From Pseudomonadales bacterium (lineage in GTDB: Bacteria > Pseudomonadota > Gammaproteobacteria > Pseudomonadales > Halieaceae), in assembly GCA_024234675.1 (NCBI GenBank), contig JACKNU010000010.1, positions 1-64,000 on the forward strand: a stretch of 64,000 nucleotides of DNA, given 5' to 3'. The notes under the pieces were generated by a model, which was given only the letters and a program-made list of their open reading frames with translations, did no database searches and had not been told where the DNA came from. Both the position numbers and the translations under genes were made by a program. Below, piece by piece: positions 33,675 through 42,802 of this stretch (positions within the stretch are counted from its first letter, which is position 1; each line of letters opens with the position of its first letter).

Positions 33675-34765
33675 GCGAAGCGCGTATCGCCGTGGACGCG
33701 CGGCCCCTGTGCTACCCGGGCACCGGGATCGGTCGCTATACCCATGAATTGCTCTACCGCCTCTGCCGCATGGGTGGGCAGTGGTTTCTGTACGCCCACC
33801 AGCACTACGACCGCGGCCCCTTCGACCTGCCCAACGTACATCACCGCAGCGCCGGTTTGCCCGCGGCGATGCGCGGCAGCCAACTGGGGCAGTTACTGTT
33901 CCCCTACTGGGCCAGGCGCGACCGGGTGCAGGCCCTGTGGGGCCCCAGGCACCAGTTGCCGCCCATGCTGCCGGCCCGGATCCGGACCGTGTTGACCATG
34001 CACGACCTGGTCTGGAAGGAGTACGGTGATACCATGCGTTTTCCCGGCCGCCAGGTAGAAAATTTCATGACGCCCAGGGCCCTGGCGCGCGCGGATGTGA
34101 TCGCGGTGGTGTCGGAGTTCACCAGGGGGCAGTTGCAAACGTATTTTCCCCAGTGGGCCCACAAGGTGACCCTGGTGCCCGGCGCCAGCATGCTGGCTGG
34201 TGCTGGTGACGGTGAGCCGGACCAGGCGGCGGACAGCGGCTATTTCCTGTTCGTGGGCACCCTGGAGCCGCGCAAGAACCTGCCGCGCCTGCTGCGGGCC
34301 TATGCCCGCTATGTGAGCGAAAATTCCGCTGCGCGCCAGCTCAGGATCGCCGGGGGCGCCGGCTGGGGTAAACAGGATATCGGCGCGCTGGTGCGAGAGC
34401 TGGGCCTGTCCTCGCAGGTGCAGCTGGTGGGCAAGGCGGACAGTGACCACCTGCGGGAACTGTATCGCGGCGCCCACGCGCTGTTGATGCCCTCCCTGTA
34501 CGAGGGCTTCGGCCTGCCGGTGGTCGAGGCGCTGTCGCTGGGGGTGCCGGCCATCGTCTCCCGCAACTCCGCCATGGAGGAGGTGGGGGGCGCCGCCTGC
34601 CTGCTGGTGGACCCGCTGTCGGAGGCCGATATCTGCCGGGCCATGACGCGGCTCGGCGGCGATGGCGCGCTGCGCGCACACCTGGCGGGACTGGCGCCGG
34701 CGGCAGCGCAACGCTACAGCTGGGATGACTCAGCGGACACAATGGCGAGGTTGCTGCTGCAATGA
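33671..34765 (+). CDS. Glycosyltransferase family 4, paralogue of upstream gene
   Basis: 364 residues with the same plan as its upstream neighbour: IAVDARPLCYPGTGIGRYTH at the N-terminus, FLFVGTLEPRKNLPRLLRAY and SLYEGFGLPVVEALSLGVPA (EX7E) in the donor half. The pair overlaps by 4 bases and likely arose by tandem duplication, each then adding a different linkage. The stop overlaps the next gene by 4 bases. Confidence 0.87.
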   Translation: MSEARIAVDARPLCYPGTGIGRYTHELLYRLCRMGGQWFLYAHQHYDRGPFDLPNVHHRSAGLPAAMRGSQLGQLLFPYWARRDRVQALWGPRHQLPPMLPARIRTVLTMHDLVWKEYGDTMRFPGRQVENFMTPRALARADVIAVVSEFTRGQLQTYFPQWAHKVTLVPGASMLAGAGDGEPDQAADSGYFLFVGTLEPRKNLPRLLRAYARYVSENSAARQLRIAGGAGWGKQDIGALVRELGLSSQVQLVGKADSDHLRELYRGAHALLMPSLYEGFGLPVVEALSLGVPAIVSRNSAMEEVGGAACLLVDPLSEADICRAMTRLGGDGALRAHLAGLAPAAAQRYSWDDSADTMARLLLQ

Positions 34766-36864
34766 AATTCCTGGTCTACTGCCCGCTGAACCGCGACAAC
34801 ATCGCCACCAGCCTGGGCACGGCTGATTACAGTTACTACTTTGTCATGCAGCGCTTCCTGCCGCTGCTGCAGGAGTTTGGCGAAGTCGAGGTGTTGCCGG
34901 AACCGCCCGGCGAGGAGGCGGCGGACGCCCCGCAGCAGGGCCTGGTGTACCTGGCCTTTACCCCGCCCGACAAGGCCGTGGGGCCGCGAGCCTGTCCCGT
35001 GGTCCCGGTCTTCGCCTGGGAGTACAGCACCATTCCCTACGAGGCCTTCCGCAACCCCAGCGACAACTGGGTGGCGGACCTGCGCGCCACCGGCAGGGCT
35101 ATCACCCACTCCAGCTACGCCGCCGCGGTGGTGCGCGAGCAATTGGGTCAGGACTACGATATCGCCTGCATTCCCGCGCCGCTGTGGGATGCTTGCGGCC
35201 CCTTGCGGGCGCAGCGCAAGCAGGCCCCTCCGCGCGGCCTGCAGGGGCTGGAACTGGCCTGCAAGGTGATCGACAGTCGCAGCTACGACATCAGCAACAC
35301 CGCCGTGCGCCCCAAAACCGGCAGCGAGGGAGAGCAGGCGCGGCTGCTGGCCCAGCCCTGGGACGGCGAGCCGCTGGCGTACTCCTTCGCGCGGGGCGAG
35401 CCATGCCCTACCCTGGTGGGATTCAATGATGCCGAGCCCTGGGGTGTCTGGTCCCGCTCCGGCTATCCCTGGTTGATGCTGGATGCGGCCATCAGTGGCG
35501 ACGTGGAAATCGAGATCAGCCTGCGCGGTTACGCCCACAATATCGACCAGCCGCTGGGTATAGAGTTGGGCGACTGCACCGCCCACCTGCTGCTGACCGA
35601 CAGCCTGGCGACCCATAGGTTGCAGATGCATGTCGCTGTGCCCGCCACCTTCCTGGCCTTCAACGGTGTGGAAAAGCGGGCGGTGGGGATGGACGACCCC
35701 CGGGACATCGGTTTCGGCCTCGCGTCACTGCAGATCAGGCGCCTGGATAATCCGCCCCTGTTGCACTCATCCCAGCTGCTGGACTTGGCCGCGGATGAGC
35801 TGGTCCTGGAGGGCTTCAATCCCCCCGAGACGGCCGGTTGCTGGACCGCCGCCTCGCGCTGCACCGTGCACCTGCCGCGAGCCATCGCCGGCGATATCAC
35901 CCTGCGCCTCGAGTTGTTTCACCTGCTGCACAACCACGGGCGCGAGATAGAACTGTGGCTGGGGGGCAGCCGCAGGACCCTCACCCTGGACAAGGACACG
36001 GCGGTGTACGAATTGCAGCTGCCGGCCATCGGCCCGACCCGCTTCCTGCGTTTCGATGGCCTGGGTCACGGCTCCAGCGGGGAGGAGACCGATACCCGGG
36101 AGTTCGGCCTGGGTATCGCCCGCATCAGCCTGGCGGTAGCGGATGCCCCGCAGCAGCAGGCGGCGCCCGCTGCCACGCAGGCCCGGGCCGCCCGGCCGCC
36201 GCGACCTGCGCGGGACGAAATCCTGTACACCACCATTCTCAACCCCAACGACGGGCGCAAGAACTGGGAGGACATCATCACCGCCTTTGTCTACGCCCTG
36301 CGCCACCGGCCGGGCGCGACCCTGCTGGTGAAGATAGCCAACGAGGACCTGGACATGTTCTTCGAGGATATCTTCACCTTTTACATGCGCTTGCACCCCT
36401 TCCAGTGCCGGGTGGTGTTTATCCACGGCTACCTCACGGATGACCAGTACCGGCAGCTGATCCTGCACAGTCACTACATTGTCAACGCCTCTCGCGGAGA
36501 GGGTCAGTGCCTGCCGCTGATGGAGTTCATGTCCGCGGGGGTGCCGGCTATCGCCCCGCGCAATACCGCCATGCTCGACTACATAGACAGCGCCAACGCC
36601 TTCCTGGTGGAGTCCTCACCGGAACTGGCCTACTGGCCGCACGACCCGCGCCAGGTGCTGCGGACCTACTGGCATCGCATCAACTGGCAGACCCTGTACC
36701 AGGCCTTCGTGGACAGCGAGGCCCTGTTCAGGCGGTCTCCCCGCGGCTACCGGCGCATGGGGGAGGCCGCGATCACCGCGCTGCAGCGCTTCTGCTCCAT
36801 GGACGTCGCCCGCGCCAGCTTCGGGGAGTTCCTGGCCCGGCTGCAGGAAAAGGGGGAGGGCTGA
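34762..36864 (+). CDS. Glycosyltransferase with two inserted beta-sandwich modules
   Basis: 700 residues. The N-terminal lobe of a GT-B fold (MKFLVYCPLNRDNIATSLGT to about 150) and the C-terminal lobe from about 490 (ILYTTILNPNDGRKNWEDII, SRGEGQCLPLMEFMSAGVPA) are separated by about 330 residues. This insert is predicted beta-rich and contains two similar modules. The first has GFNDAEPWGVWSRSGYPWLM and IEISLRGYAHNIDQPLGIEL; the second starts near LVLEGFNPPETAGCWTAASR. Both look like jelly-roll carbohydrate-binding folds. The next gene is a paralogue with only one module. Cytosolic; sugar unknown. Confidence 0.8.
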   Translation: MKFLVYCPLNRDNIATSLGTADYSYYFVMQRFLPLLQEFGEVEVLPEPPGEEAADAPQQGLVYLAFTPPDKAVGPRACPVVPVFAWEYSTIPYEAFRNPSDNWVADLRATGRAITHSSYAAAVVREQLGQDYDIACIPAPLWDACGPLRAQRKQAPPRGLQGLELACKVIDSRSYDISNTAVRPKTGSEGEQARLLAQPWDGEPLAYSFARGEPCPTLVGFNDAEPWGVWSRSGYPWLMLDAAISGDVEIEISLRGYAHNIDQPLGIELGDCTAHLLLTDSLATHRLQMHVAVPATFLAFNGVEKRAVGMDDPRDIGFGLASLQIRRLDNPPLLHSSQLLDLAADELVLEGFNPPETAGCWTAASRCTVHLPRAIAGDITLRLELFHLLHNHGREIELWLGGSRRTLTLDKDTAVYELQLPAIGPTRFLRFDGLGHGSSGEETDTREFGLGIARISLAVADAPQQQAAPAATQARAARPPRPARDEILYTTILNPNDGRKNWEDIITAFVYALRHRPGATLLVKIANEDLDMFFEDIFTFYMRLHPFQCRVVFIHGYLTDDQYRQLILHSHYIVNASRGEGQCLPLMEFMSAGVPAIAPRNTAMLDYIDSANAFLVESSPELAYWPHDPRQVLRTYWHRINWQTLYQAFVDSEALFRRSPRGYRRMGEAAITALQRFCSMDVARASFGEFLARLQEKGEG

Positions 36865-36865
36865 G

Positions 36866-38620
36866 ATGCGCATAATCGTCTACTCCGAAACCACGGCGGC
36901 CACGGTGGGCGGCAACCTGGGCCAGCCGGAATACAGCTATTATTTCATCCTCAACAAGTACCTGCCCTGCCTGTCGCAACTGGGCGAGGTGCGTCAGGTA
37001 ACCGAGCCCGCTGCCGAGGTCGACCAGCTGTTCGAGGAGGCGGCAGCTGTGGGTGAAGCCGCGGTGTTCCTGTCCTTTACCCCGCCGCATCGCACCGCCA
37101 AGGGACTGAAGTGTCCCACCGTGTGCGTGCTGGCCTGGGAGTTCGACAATATACCCAGCGATGACTGGGACCCGTCGGAACCCTGGCAGAACTGGGTGAA
37201 GGCGATACGGGAAATAGGCAATGTCATCACCATTTCCGACTACGCCACCCGGGTGATCAGGCGCCAGGTGGGCAGCGGCCCGCGGGTGGTGACCATTCCC
37301 GCCCCGGTCGATCCGCTGGCGGGCCAGGTGACGACGACCGCTGCCAGCGGGAATAGCGGAACGCGCAAACTGAGCCTGTCCGCGACGGTCTTCGATACCC
37401 AGTGCCTGGACATAGACAGTGAAAGCGTCACCCCCAAACTGTCGCTGGCCGCCAGCGCGGGTCACGAGCAGGGCAGCTGGGACGGTCGCTCGGTGGACTG
37501 GGGCTTTTCCTCGAAAGCGGCAACCTCCGGCCAGTACCTGGTGGGGTTTTACGGCGAGGAACACTGGGGCAGCTGGTCCAAGACCGCCCGCCCCAGCGTG
37601 ATATTTCCCTGGAGCCTGAGCGGCGAGGTCGAGGTCGCCATCGAACTGGTGGGCTATGGCGCCAACCAGGGCAAGACCATCCAGGTGCACCTGGGCGAGG
37701 AGACAGCCGAGCTGGTATTGCAGCGCGAGTTGCACACCCATGTGCTGCGCTTCGCACCTGGTGAGGCGGTCAACAATCTCTACTTCACCGGCCTGTCGGC
37801 GGAGCCTGAGCCCGGCGCCCGCGATCACCGCACCCTGGGGCTGGGGCTGAGTCGCCTGTCCCTGCGCCGTCCCGGAGCGGATCGCGACTGCCCGGCCGCA
37901 GGCCGCGACAGCGGACTGGGCGCGCCGGTGACGACCACCCTGTCCCTGGGCGGCACGGTCTACGCCTCGGTCTTCAACCCCGCCGACGGGCGCAAGAACT
38001 GGCTGGATATCGTCACCGCCTTTGTCTGGGCCTTTCGCGATGATCCCGACAAGACCCTGCTGCTGAAAATGTCGCACCACAACCGCTCCACCTTCCTTGG
38101 CGACCTGTTCCTGCTGTTCGCGAAACTGGCGCCTTTCCGCTGCCGGGTGGTGGCGATTCACGGTTTCCTGGCGGCGCAGCAATTACAGGGCCTGGTGGCG
38201 GTGACGGATTTCTTTGTCAACGCCTCGGTAGCGGAGGGCCAGTGCCTGCCGCTGCTGGAATTCATGGCCGAGGGCGTACCAGCGGTATCGCCGGATCACA
38301 CGGCCATGGAAACCTACATAAGGGCCGACAACGCCTTCGTGGTGCGCTCCAGCCACCAGCCTCATATCTGGCCCAATGACCCGCGGGAGTGTTACCGCAC
38401 CCTCTCCAACCGTATCGACTGGGACTCCCTGCGGCAGGCCTATGTCGACAGCGCCGCGGTGCGGGACGGCGACCCGCAGCGCTATGCGGCGATGGCTCAG
38501 GCGGCCAGGGCGACGGTGAAGGCGCACTACTCCTCGGCGGTGGTGACGCGCCGGCTGGACAGCTTTCTGCGCCGCACGGCGCGACCGCGACCCTGGCCCT
38601 GGCGCTGGTTTGGCGGCTGA
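36866..38620 (+). CDS. Glycosyltransferase with one inserted beta-sandwich module
   Basis: 584 residues, a paralogue of the upstream 700-residue enzyme. The N-lobe (IIVYSETTAATVGGNLGQPE) and C-lobe (VYASVFNPADGRKNWLDIVT, then VAEGQCLPLLEFMAEGVPAV) align with it. The insert is about 180 residues and holds one module (GFYGEEHWGSWSKTARPSVI, VAIELVGYGANQGKTIQVHL). The gene starts 1 base after its neighbour's stop. The pair probably acts on successive or alternative sugars. Confidence 0.8.
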   Translation: MRIIVYSETTAATVGGNLGQPEYSYYFILNKYLPCLSQLGEVRQVTEPAAEVDQLFEEAAAVGEAAVFLSFTPPHRTAKGLKCPTVCVLAWEFDNIPSDDWDPSEPWQNWVKAIREIGNVITISDYATRVIRRQVGSGPRVVTIPAPVDPLAGQVTTTAASGNSGTRKLSLSATVFDTQCLDIDSESVTPKLSLAASAGHEQGSWDGRSVDWGFSSKAATSGQYLVGFYGEEHWGSWSKTARPSVIFPWSLSGEVEVAIELVGYGANQGKTIQVHLGEETAELVLQRELHTHVLRFAPGEAVNNLYFTGLSAEPEPGARDHRTLGLGLSRLSLRRPGADRDCPAAGRDSGLGAPVTTTLSLGGTVYASVFNPADGRKNWLDIVTAFVWAFRDDPDKTLLLKMSHHNRSTFLGDLFLLFAKLAPFRCRVVAIHGFLAAQQLQGLVAVTDFFVNASVAEGQCLPLLEFMAEGVPAVSPDHTAMETYIRADNAFVVRSSHQPHIWPNDPRECYRTLSNRIDWDSLRQAYVDSAAVRDGDPQRYAAMAQAARATVKAHYSSAVVTRRLDSFLRRTARPRPWPWRWFGG

Positions 38621-38646
38621 CAAACCCTGCATGGGAGAACGGCAGA

Positions 38647-39429
38647 ATGATGCAACAGGATAAGCGACCCCGGGCGTCCCATGTCGGCCTGCGGGAGGTG
38701 GTACTCGACGGTTGGCTTGACGTGCAAACGGGCCAGTTGACCGATGGGGTGAAGATCAGGGCAACCGACACGGTTATCGATGTGGGTTGCGGTGACGGCG
38801 CGCATATCAACTTCTGCGCCAACCAGGGCGCGGAGGTGATTTTCATCGACCGCGACGCGGCGCGCCTGGCCACCACGGAGGCCAAGGTCAAGGCATCGCC
38901 CGCCCACGCCTACCGGGCGATACAGTCCGATTGCGATCCCATAGACCTGGAGGACGGCGTCGGTGACGTGGTGATCTGCACCGAGGTGCTGGAGCACGTG
39001 GACGACCCCGCCCGGTTTGTCGCCGAACTGGTGAGGGTCGCCAGGCCGGGGGGGCAACTGGTTATCTCGGTACCGGATTACCGCTCCGAAAAACTGATTG
39101 GCGCCACCGCCCCCCCGGAATATTTCCAGGCGCCCAACCATGTGCGCGTGTTCGCGGCGGGCCAGTTGCGGGAACTATTGCTGCAGGCGGGGCTGGAGAT
39201 CGAGAGCGAGCAGTGGATGGGCGCCTTCTGGGGCATGTTCCTGGCGCTTTCCTGGCTGACCGCGGGTCATGACGCGCCCCTGCCCATAGACAACGATCAT
39301 CCCATCCCCGACCACTGGACGCGGCTGTGGAAGGCGTTACAGGAGCACCCCGATGGGGGGGTGATCCGCTCTGCCCTCAACCAGTTACTGCCGCGCACCC
39401 ACTGCATCGTGGCGCGCAAACCGGGATGA
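38647..39429 (+). CDS. SAM-dependent methyltransferase (class I)
   Basis: 260 residues. DTVIDVGCGDGAHINFCA is SAM motif I, VIFIDRD the acidic loop that binds the ribose, DVVICTEVLEHVDDPARFV the motif of UbiE/Methyltransf_11 types, and GGQLVISVPDYRSEKL the post-III strand. Long C-terminal part shared with a paralogue at 46.3-47.1 kb (ATAPPEYFQAPNHVRVFAA; HPIPDHWTRLW). Probably a sugar O-methyltransferase for the glycan. ATG 38647 and 38650 are both possible. Confidence 0.82.
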   Translation: MMQQDKRPRASHVGLREVVLDGWLDVQTGQLTDGVKIRATDTVIDVGCGDGAHINFCANQGAEVIFIDRDAARLATTEAKVKASPAHAYRAIQSDCDPIDLEDGVGDVVICTEVLEHVDDPARFVAELVRVARPGGQLVISVPDYRSEKLIGATAPPEYFQAPNHVRVFAAGQLRELLLQAGLEIESEQWMGAFWGMFLALSWLTAGHDAPLPIDNDHPIPDHWTRLWKALQEHPDGGVIRSALNQLLPRTHCIVARKPG

Positions 39430-39469
39430 TAAAACTTGGTTATTTGTCCGTATCTGATATACAGGAACC

Positions 39470-40432
39470 ATGAGCGCTGCTACTGAACACCCAACCGTCA
39501 TCGTGACGCCTGTTTTCGAGGACGCCCAGGCGTGCACCCGGCTGTTCAGGGAGATCGCCGCGTCCCTGGGGGGTAACGTTTTCGTGGTCGCGGTGGACGA
39601 TGGCTCCGTGCGCCAACCCCTGGATGTGGAGTTGATCGAAGCCGCCGACCTGGACGGGGTGGTTATTACCCTGCGGCGCAATGTCGGTCACCAGCGCGCG
39701 ATAGCCATAGGCCTGAGCTATGTGGCCGACCAGTTCCCCAACGCCCAGCGGGTGGTGGTCATGGATTCAGACGGCGAGGATCTGCCGGCCTCCATCCCCA
39801 GCCTGTTGCGAGCCCTGGAACCGGACGCCGTGGACGTGGTGGTCGCCGAGCGGCGCAGCCGGGTCGAAACGCGCCGCTTCCGGGCCTTTTATGCGGTCTA
39901 CAAGTGGCTGTTCCGGCTGCTTTCCGGCCACGCCATCAGCTTCGGTAACTTCATGGCCCTGAAACGGCCGGCCCTGCAGCGCCTGGTGTCCATGCAGGAG
40001 TTGTGGATACACGTGGCGGGTTGCGTGCTCATCTCCAGGCTGCGGGTGGAAAAATGTGCCCTGGATCGCGGGCCGCGCTATGCCGGACGCAGCAAGATGA
40101 ATTTTGTGGGCCTGGCCCTGCACGGCTTCAGGGGCCTGATGATCTTTGCGGAGGATGTGCTGGTCAGGGTCGGCATGGCCTGTGCGCTGATCGCCACCCT
40201 GTCCGTGGTGGGTGGCGCCGCCGCCGTCGTCCTCAAGGTCCTCAATTTTGCCACCCCCGGCTGGTTTTCCGTCGCCCTGGGCATTCTGTTGCTGGTGTTC
40301 CTGCAGACGGGCACCCTGACGCTGATGACGCTGATGCTCACCGGCGTGGTCAAGGGCAGCACGGTCGCGGCGGTGGACTACCAGTCCTTCATAGCCAGGG
40401 TAAGCATAACCGGTGCCGGCAAAGCTGACTGA
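39470..40432 (+). CDS. Membrane GT2, GtrB/DPM1-like polyprenyl-phosphate glycosyltransferase
   Basis: 320 residues. The GT-A domain has TVIVTPVFEDAQACTRLFRE, VVAVDDGSVRQPLD, and MDSDGEDLPASI as the metal-binding site. Two hydrophobic helices near the C-terminus (RVGMACALIATLSVVGGAAA and SVALGILLLVFLQTGTLTLM) anchor it in the inner membrane, as in GtrB/ArnC/CsbB enzymes that load a sugar on undecaprenyl phosphate. It overlaps a GtrA gene by 20 bases, which supports this role. AGGAA lies just before the ATG; the 40-base gap upstream is AT-rich and may hold a promoter. Confidence 0.85.
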   Translation: MSAATEHPTVIVTPVFEDAQACTRLFREIAASLGGNVFVVAVDDGSVRQPLDVELIEAADLDGVVITLRRNVGHQRAIAIGLSYVADQFPNAQRVVVMDSDGEDLPASIPSLLRALEPDAVDVVVAERRSRVETRRFRAFYAVYKWLFRLLSGHAISFGNFMALKRPALQRLVSMQELWIHVAGCVLISRLRVEKCALDRGPRYAGRSKMNFVGLALHGFRGLMIFAEDVLVRVGMACALIATLSVVGGAAAVVLKVLNFATPGWFSVALGILLLVFLQTGTLTLMTLMLTGVVKGSTVAAVDYQSFIARVSITGAGKAD

Positions 40433-40814
40433 CAGCCTCGATCCGTTGGAGTTTCTGCGCTATATACTCAACGGCCTGACTGCAACCGCGGTGCATTACG
40501 GCGTCCTGACCCTGAACCTGGAGGTCTTTGCCATGCCTTCCGCGGGCCTGGCCAATGTCGTGGCGGCCCTGTTCGGTATTACCTCGTCCTTCCTCGGCAG
40601 CCGCTATTTCGTGTTCCGGGCCCATGACGGGGCGCTGTTTCACCAAGCGCGCAGCTTCCTCCTGCTGTACGCCGCGATAGCCTGCCTGCACGGCCTGGTG
40701 TTGCTGGCCTGGACGGACGTGTATGGCTTCGATTACAGGATCGGTTTTTTACTGGCGACATGCATGCAGTTTCTGCTGAGTTACTGGCTCAACAAACGCC
40801 TGGTATTCAAATGA
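40413..40814 (+). CDS. GtrA-family membrane protein (lipid-linked sugar flippase)
   Basis: 133 residues, four predicted helices. LEFLRYILNGLTATAVHYGV and FLGSRYFVFR are the GtrA signature, and it ends in LLSYWLNKRLVFK as usual for the family. GtrA proteins are thought to flip undecaprenyl-phosphate sugars made by GtrB to the periplasm. It starts with GTG inside the end of the GT2 gene and overlaps the next gene by 4 bases. Confidence 0.9.
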   Translation: MPAKLTDSLDPLEFLRYILNGLTATAVHYGVLTLNLEVFAMPSAGLANVVAALFGITSSFLGSRYFVFRAHDGALFHQARSFLLLYAAIACLHGLVLLAWTDVYGFDYRIGFLLATCMQFLLSYWLNKRLVFK

Positions 40815-41410
40815 TGAAGATAGTTCGCGCCGCGGTTGCCACTGCCTTGTTCCTGGCTGTACTGATTGCGCTTTATCTGGTGCACGTGCGGTATTTCCAG
40901 GTCGACGTTGTGTTCTACAGCGCCTTGCTGGATGTGCTGGTCGCGGTCCTTGTTACGGCCGCTATTCTCTTCAGCCTGCGATTTTTTGGGGTATTCAACC
41001 CATTCGAGAAATGCCAGCTAGTCGCCATCTGGGTGCTGATCGGCTACGCCCTGGCGATATCGGTGCCCACGGTAATCGACCGCTCGCTGTCTTTTTATAT
41101 TCTCGAGAAACTGGCACAGCGCGGCGGCGGCATCCAGCTGGCGAGCTTTGAGGAGGTTTTTACCCGGGAGTATGTGCGGGAGCATCGGCTGGTGGACGTG
41201 CGCCTGACAGAGCAGCGCGAGTCCGGGACGATTGTTATCGATGCTGGCTGTGTCAGGCTCACCCCCTGGGGAGAGCAGCTGGCAGGCTTCAGCCGCTTCT
41301 TCCGCCGCCATTTCCTGCCCAGGCAGCGCTTGCTGATGGAGGAATATTCCGATGATCTCACCGATCCCTTTCGCGGCCAGCGACCAGCCGCCGGGGACTA
41401 CGGCTGTTGA
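40811..41410 (+). CDS. Membrane protein of unknown function linked to GtrA
   Basis: 199 residues with a hydrophobic N-terminal half: helices at about 8-25, 35-60 and 70-90. The C-terminal half is soluble and charged (FEEVFTREYVREHRLVDVRL, TEQRESGTIVIDAGCVRLTP) and resembles a small winged-helix-like domain of about 80 residues, ending with FRRHFLPRQRLL. I do not recognise a family. It overlaps GtrA by 4 bases, which suggests a role in the same lipid-linked sugar step. Confidence 0.7.
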   Translation: MMKIVRAAVATALFLAVLIALYLVHVRYFQVDVVFYSALLDVLVAVLVTAAILFSLRFFGVFNPFEKCQLVAIWVLIGYALAISVPTVIDRSLSFYILEKLAQRGGGIQLASFEEVFTREYVREHRLVDVRLTEQRESGTIVIDAGCVRLTPWGEQLAGFSRFFRRHFLPRQRLLMEEYSDDLTDPFRGQRPAAGDYGC

Positions 41411-41416
41411 GCCCGT

Positions 41417-42592
41417 TCAGGGTCGGTTGCGGGATGCGGCGTCCTGCTGCGGGTTGTCCTCGCCCTCGCTACCGGCCATTGCCCGCGAGATAGCGCGGCC
41501 CCTGAGGCGCAGTGGCTGTTCCACCAGGCGATAGTTCAGTTCACTGAGCAGGATGATCAGCGCCAGCGCGGTCAGCACCAGTTGGTCCAGGTAGGCGGGA
41601 TTGAACCGGGGGCTGGCGGGCTGGCCGATCCGGAACCAGATCTCGCGAGTCAGGCAGAACGCCGGGATATGGATCAGGTAGATGGCGTAGGAGCGCGAAC
41701 CTATCCACATGAACAGGGTTTGCAACGGGCCCTTTGGCAGCAGGTAATCGCCGTCATAGGATGCGATAAAGACCAGCGCGATGGAGATGAACGTGATCAT
41801 CGAGACCCGGTGATCGATAATCTGCAGGTGCTCGCTGCCCACCACCGCCAGGGACAGCAGCAGTACGCCGACTATTGCGATTTTCAGCAGCCGGGACTTT
41901 TTGAGGAAGACCGGCTCGAACAGTCGGTAACTGGCGCTGCGGGAAAACATCGCCAGCAACACCCCCAGCAGTATGCCGTCCGTGCGCAACATCATTTCGT
42001 ACAGCCCGGAGCGGGTCGATGCCAGTTGCAGCAGCACCGCGATACCCAGTACATAGGGGAGCCAGCGCCCGCTCACCAGGATGACGATGGGCAGCAGCAG
42101 GTAGAACTGCTCTTCCAGGGACAGGCTCCACAGGTGGAACAGGGCACCGGCGCCCCCCGGGGTCCCGAAGGTTGCGGCCAGGTGCAGGTTGGCGACCTGC
42201 AGTATCGCGCTCAGCCCGCCTTCAAAATTAACCTTGAAGCCACCAAAAGCGCCGGAGGAGTTGAAAAACAGGCTGGCCAGTAACACCAGCCCCACCCACA
42301 GCCAGGCGGAGGGCAGCAGTCGCCAGTAGCGCCTGATCCAGAACGCGATGCTGGTCACCCAGTAGTGTTGTCGGTCCGCGCAGTTTTCCAGTTTCGGCAC
42401 CAGGCTGCGCGCTATCACAAATCCCGAGATCACGAAAAACAGGTCGACGCCCGACCAGCCGCCAAAGTAACGGAAGGCGAGGTTCAGCTCCGGGGTCCGC
42501 CAGGTAATGAGATTGCCATAGGCGTGGTAGACCACCACGTAGATGACAGCGATGCCTCGCAGCACCTCGATATCGCTGTTCCTGGAAGTCAT
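41417..42592 (-). CDS. Acyltransferase 3 (AT3) family membrane protein
   Basis: About 391 residues, roughly ten membrane helices. IEVLRGIAVIYVVVYH holds the R-x10-H motif of AT3 acyltransferases and GVDLFFVISGFVIARSL the next conserved helix; WSLSLEEQFYLLLPI is a further hallmark. These proteins O-acetylate or acylate surface sugars in the periplasm. ATG 42592 is preferred; TTG 42613 lacks a ribosome-binding site. It is the only reverse-strand gene between 16 and 49 kb. Its paralogue lies at 45.2-46.3 kb on the plus strand. It converges on the GtrA-linked gene with a 6-base gap. Confidence 0.88.
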   Translation of the reverse strand: MTSRNSDIEVLRGIAVIYVVVYHAYGNLITWRTPELNLAFRYFGGWSGVDLFFVISGFVIARSLVPKLENCADRQHYWVTSIAFWIRRYWRLLPSAWLWVGLVLLASLFFNSSGAFGGFKVNFEGGLSAILQVANLHLAATFGTPGGAGALFHLWSLSLEEQFYLLLPIVILVSGRWLPYVLGIAVLLQLASTRSGLYEMMLRTDGILLGVLLAMFSRSASYRLFEPVFLKKSRLLKIAIVGVLLLSLAVVGSEHLQIIDHRVSMITFISIALVFIASYDGDYLLPKGPLQTLFMWIGSRSYAIYLIHIPAFCLTREIWFRIGQPASPRFNPAYLDQLVLTALALIILLSELNYRLVEQPLRLRGRAISRAMAGSEGEDNPQQDAASRNRP

Positions 42593-42802
42593 TGGCGATT
42601 TACCCGGATTCAAGTGTGGTAGTATTCGGCGTCATCGGGCCGGACATGAGCAGCGTCCGCCGGGTTGTATTCATGACCACGGTTTATTTTTATGGCGAAC
42701 AGGCCGATATTACGGGCTGGGCGGTGTTAAGAAAAGCGCAAACAATACCAGTGCCTATGCTCACGTCCCAAGCCTTTGCTTTGCGACCCTACCGGTAGGC
42801 GC
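42593..42802. promoter_or_regulatory. Divergent intergenic region
   Basis: About 210 bases, visibly AT-richer than the flanks, between the reverse AT3 gene and the forward YfhO-like gene, so it should hold two divergent promoters. No near-consensus hexamer pair is obvious. A 50-residue plus-strand reading frame from ATG 42646 to TAG 42798 has no ribosome-binding site or recognisable feature and is not called. Confidence 0.5.

Noticed and set aside
42646..42798. Small plus-strand frame in the divergent region before the YfhO-like gene
   Set aside because: No ribosome-binding site, no hydrophobic or conserved feature, and it fills what should be promoter space.
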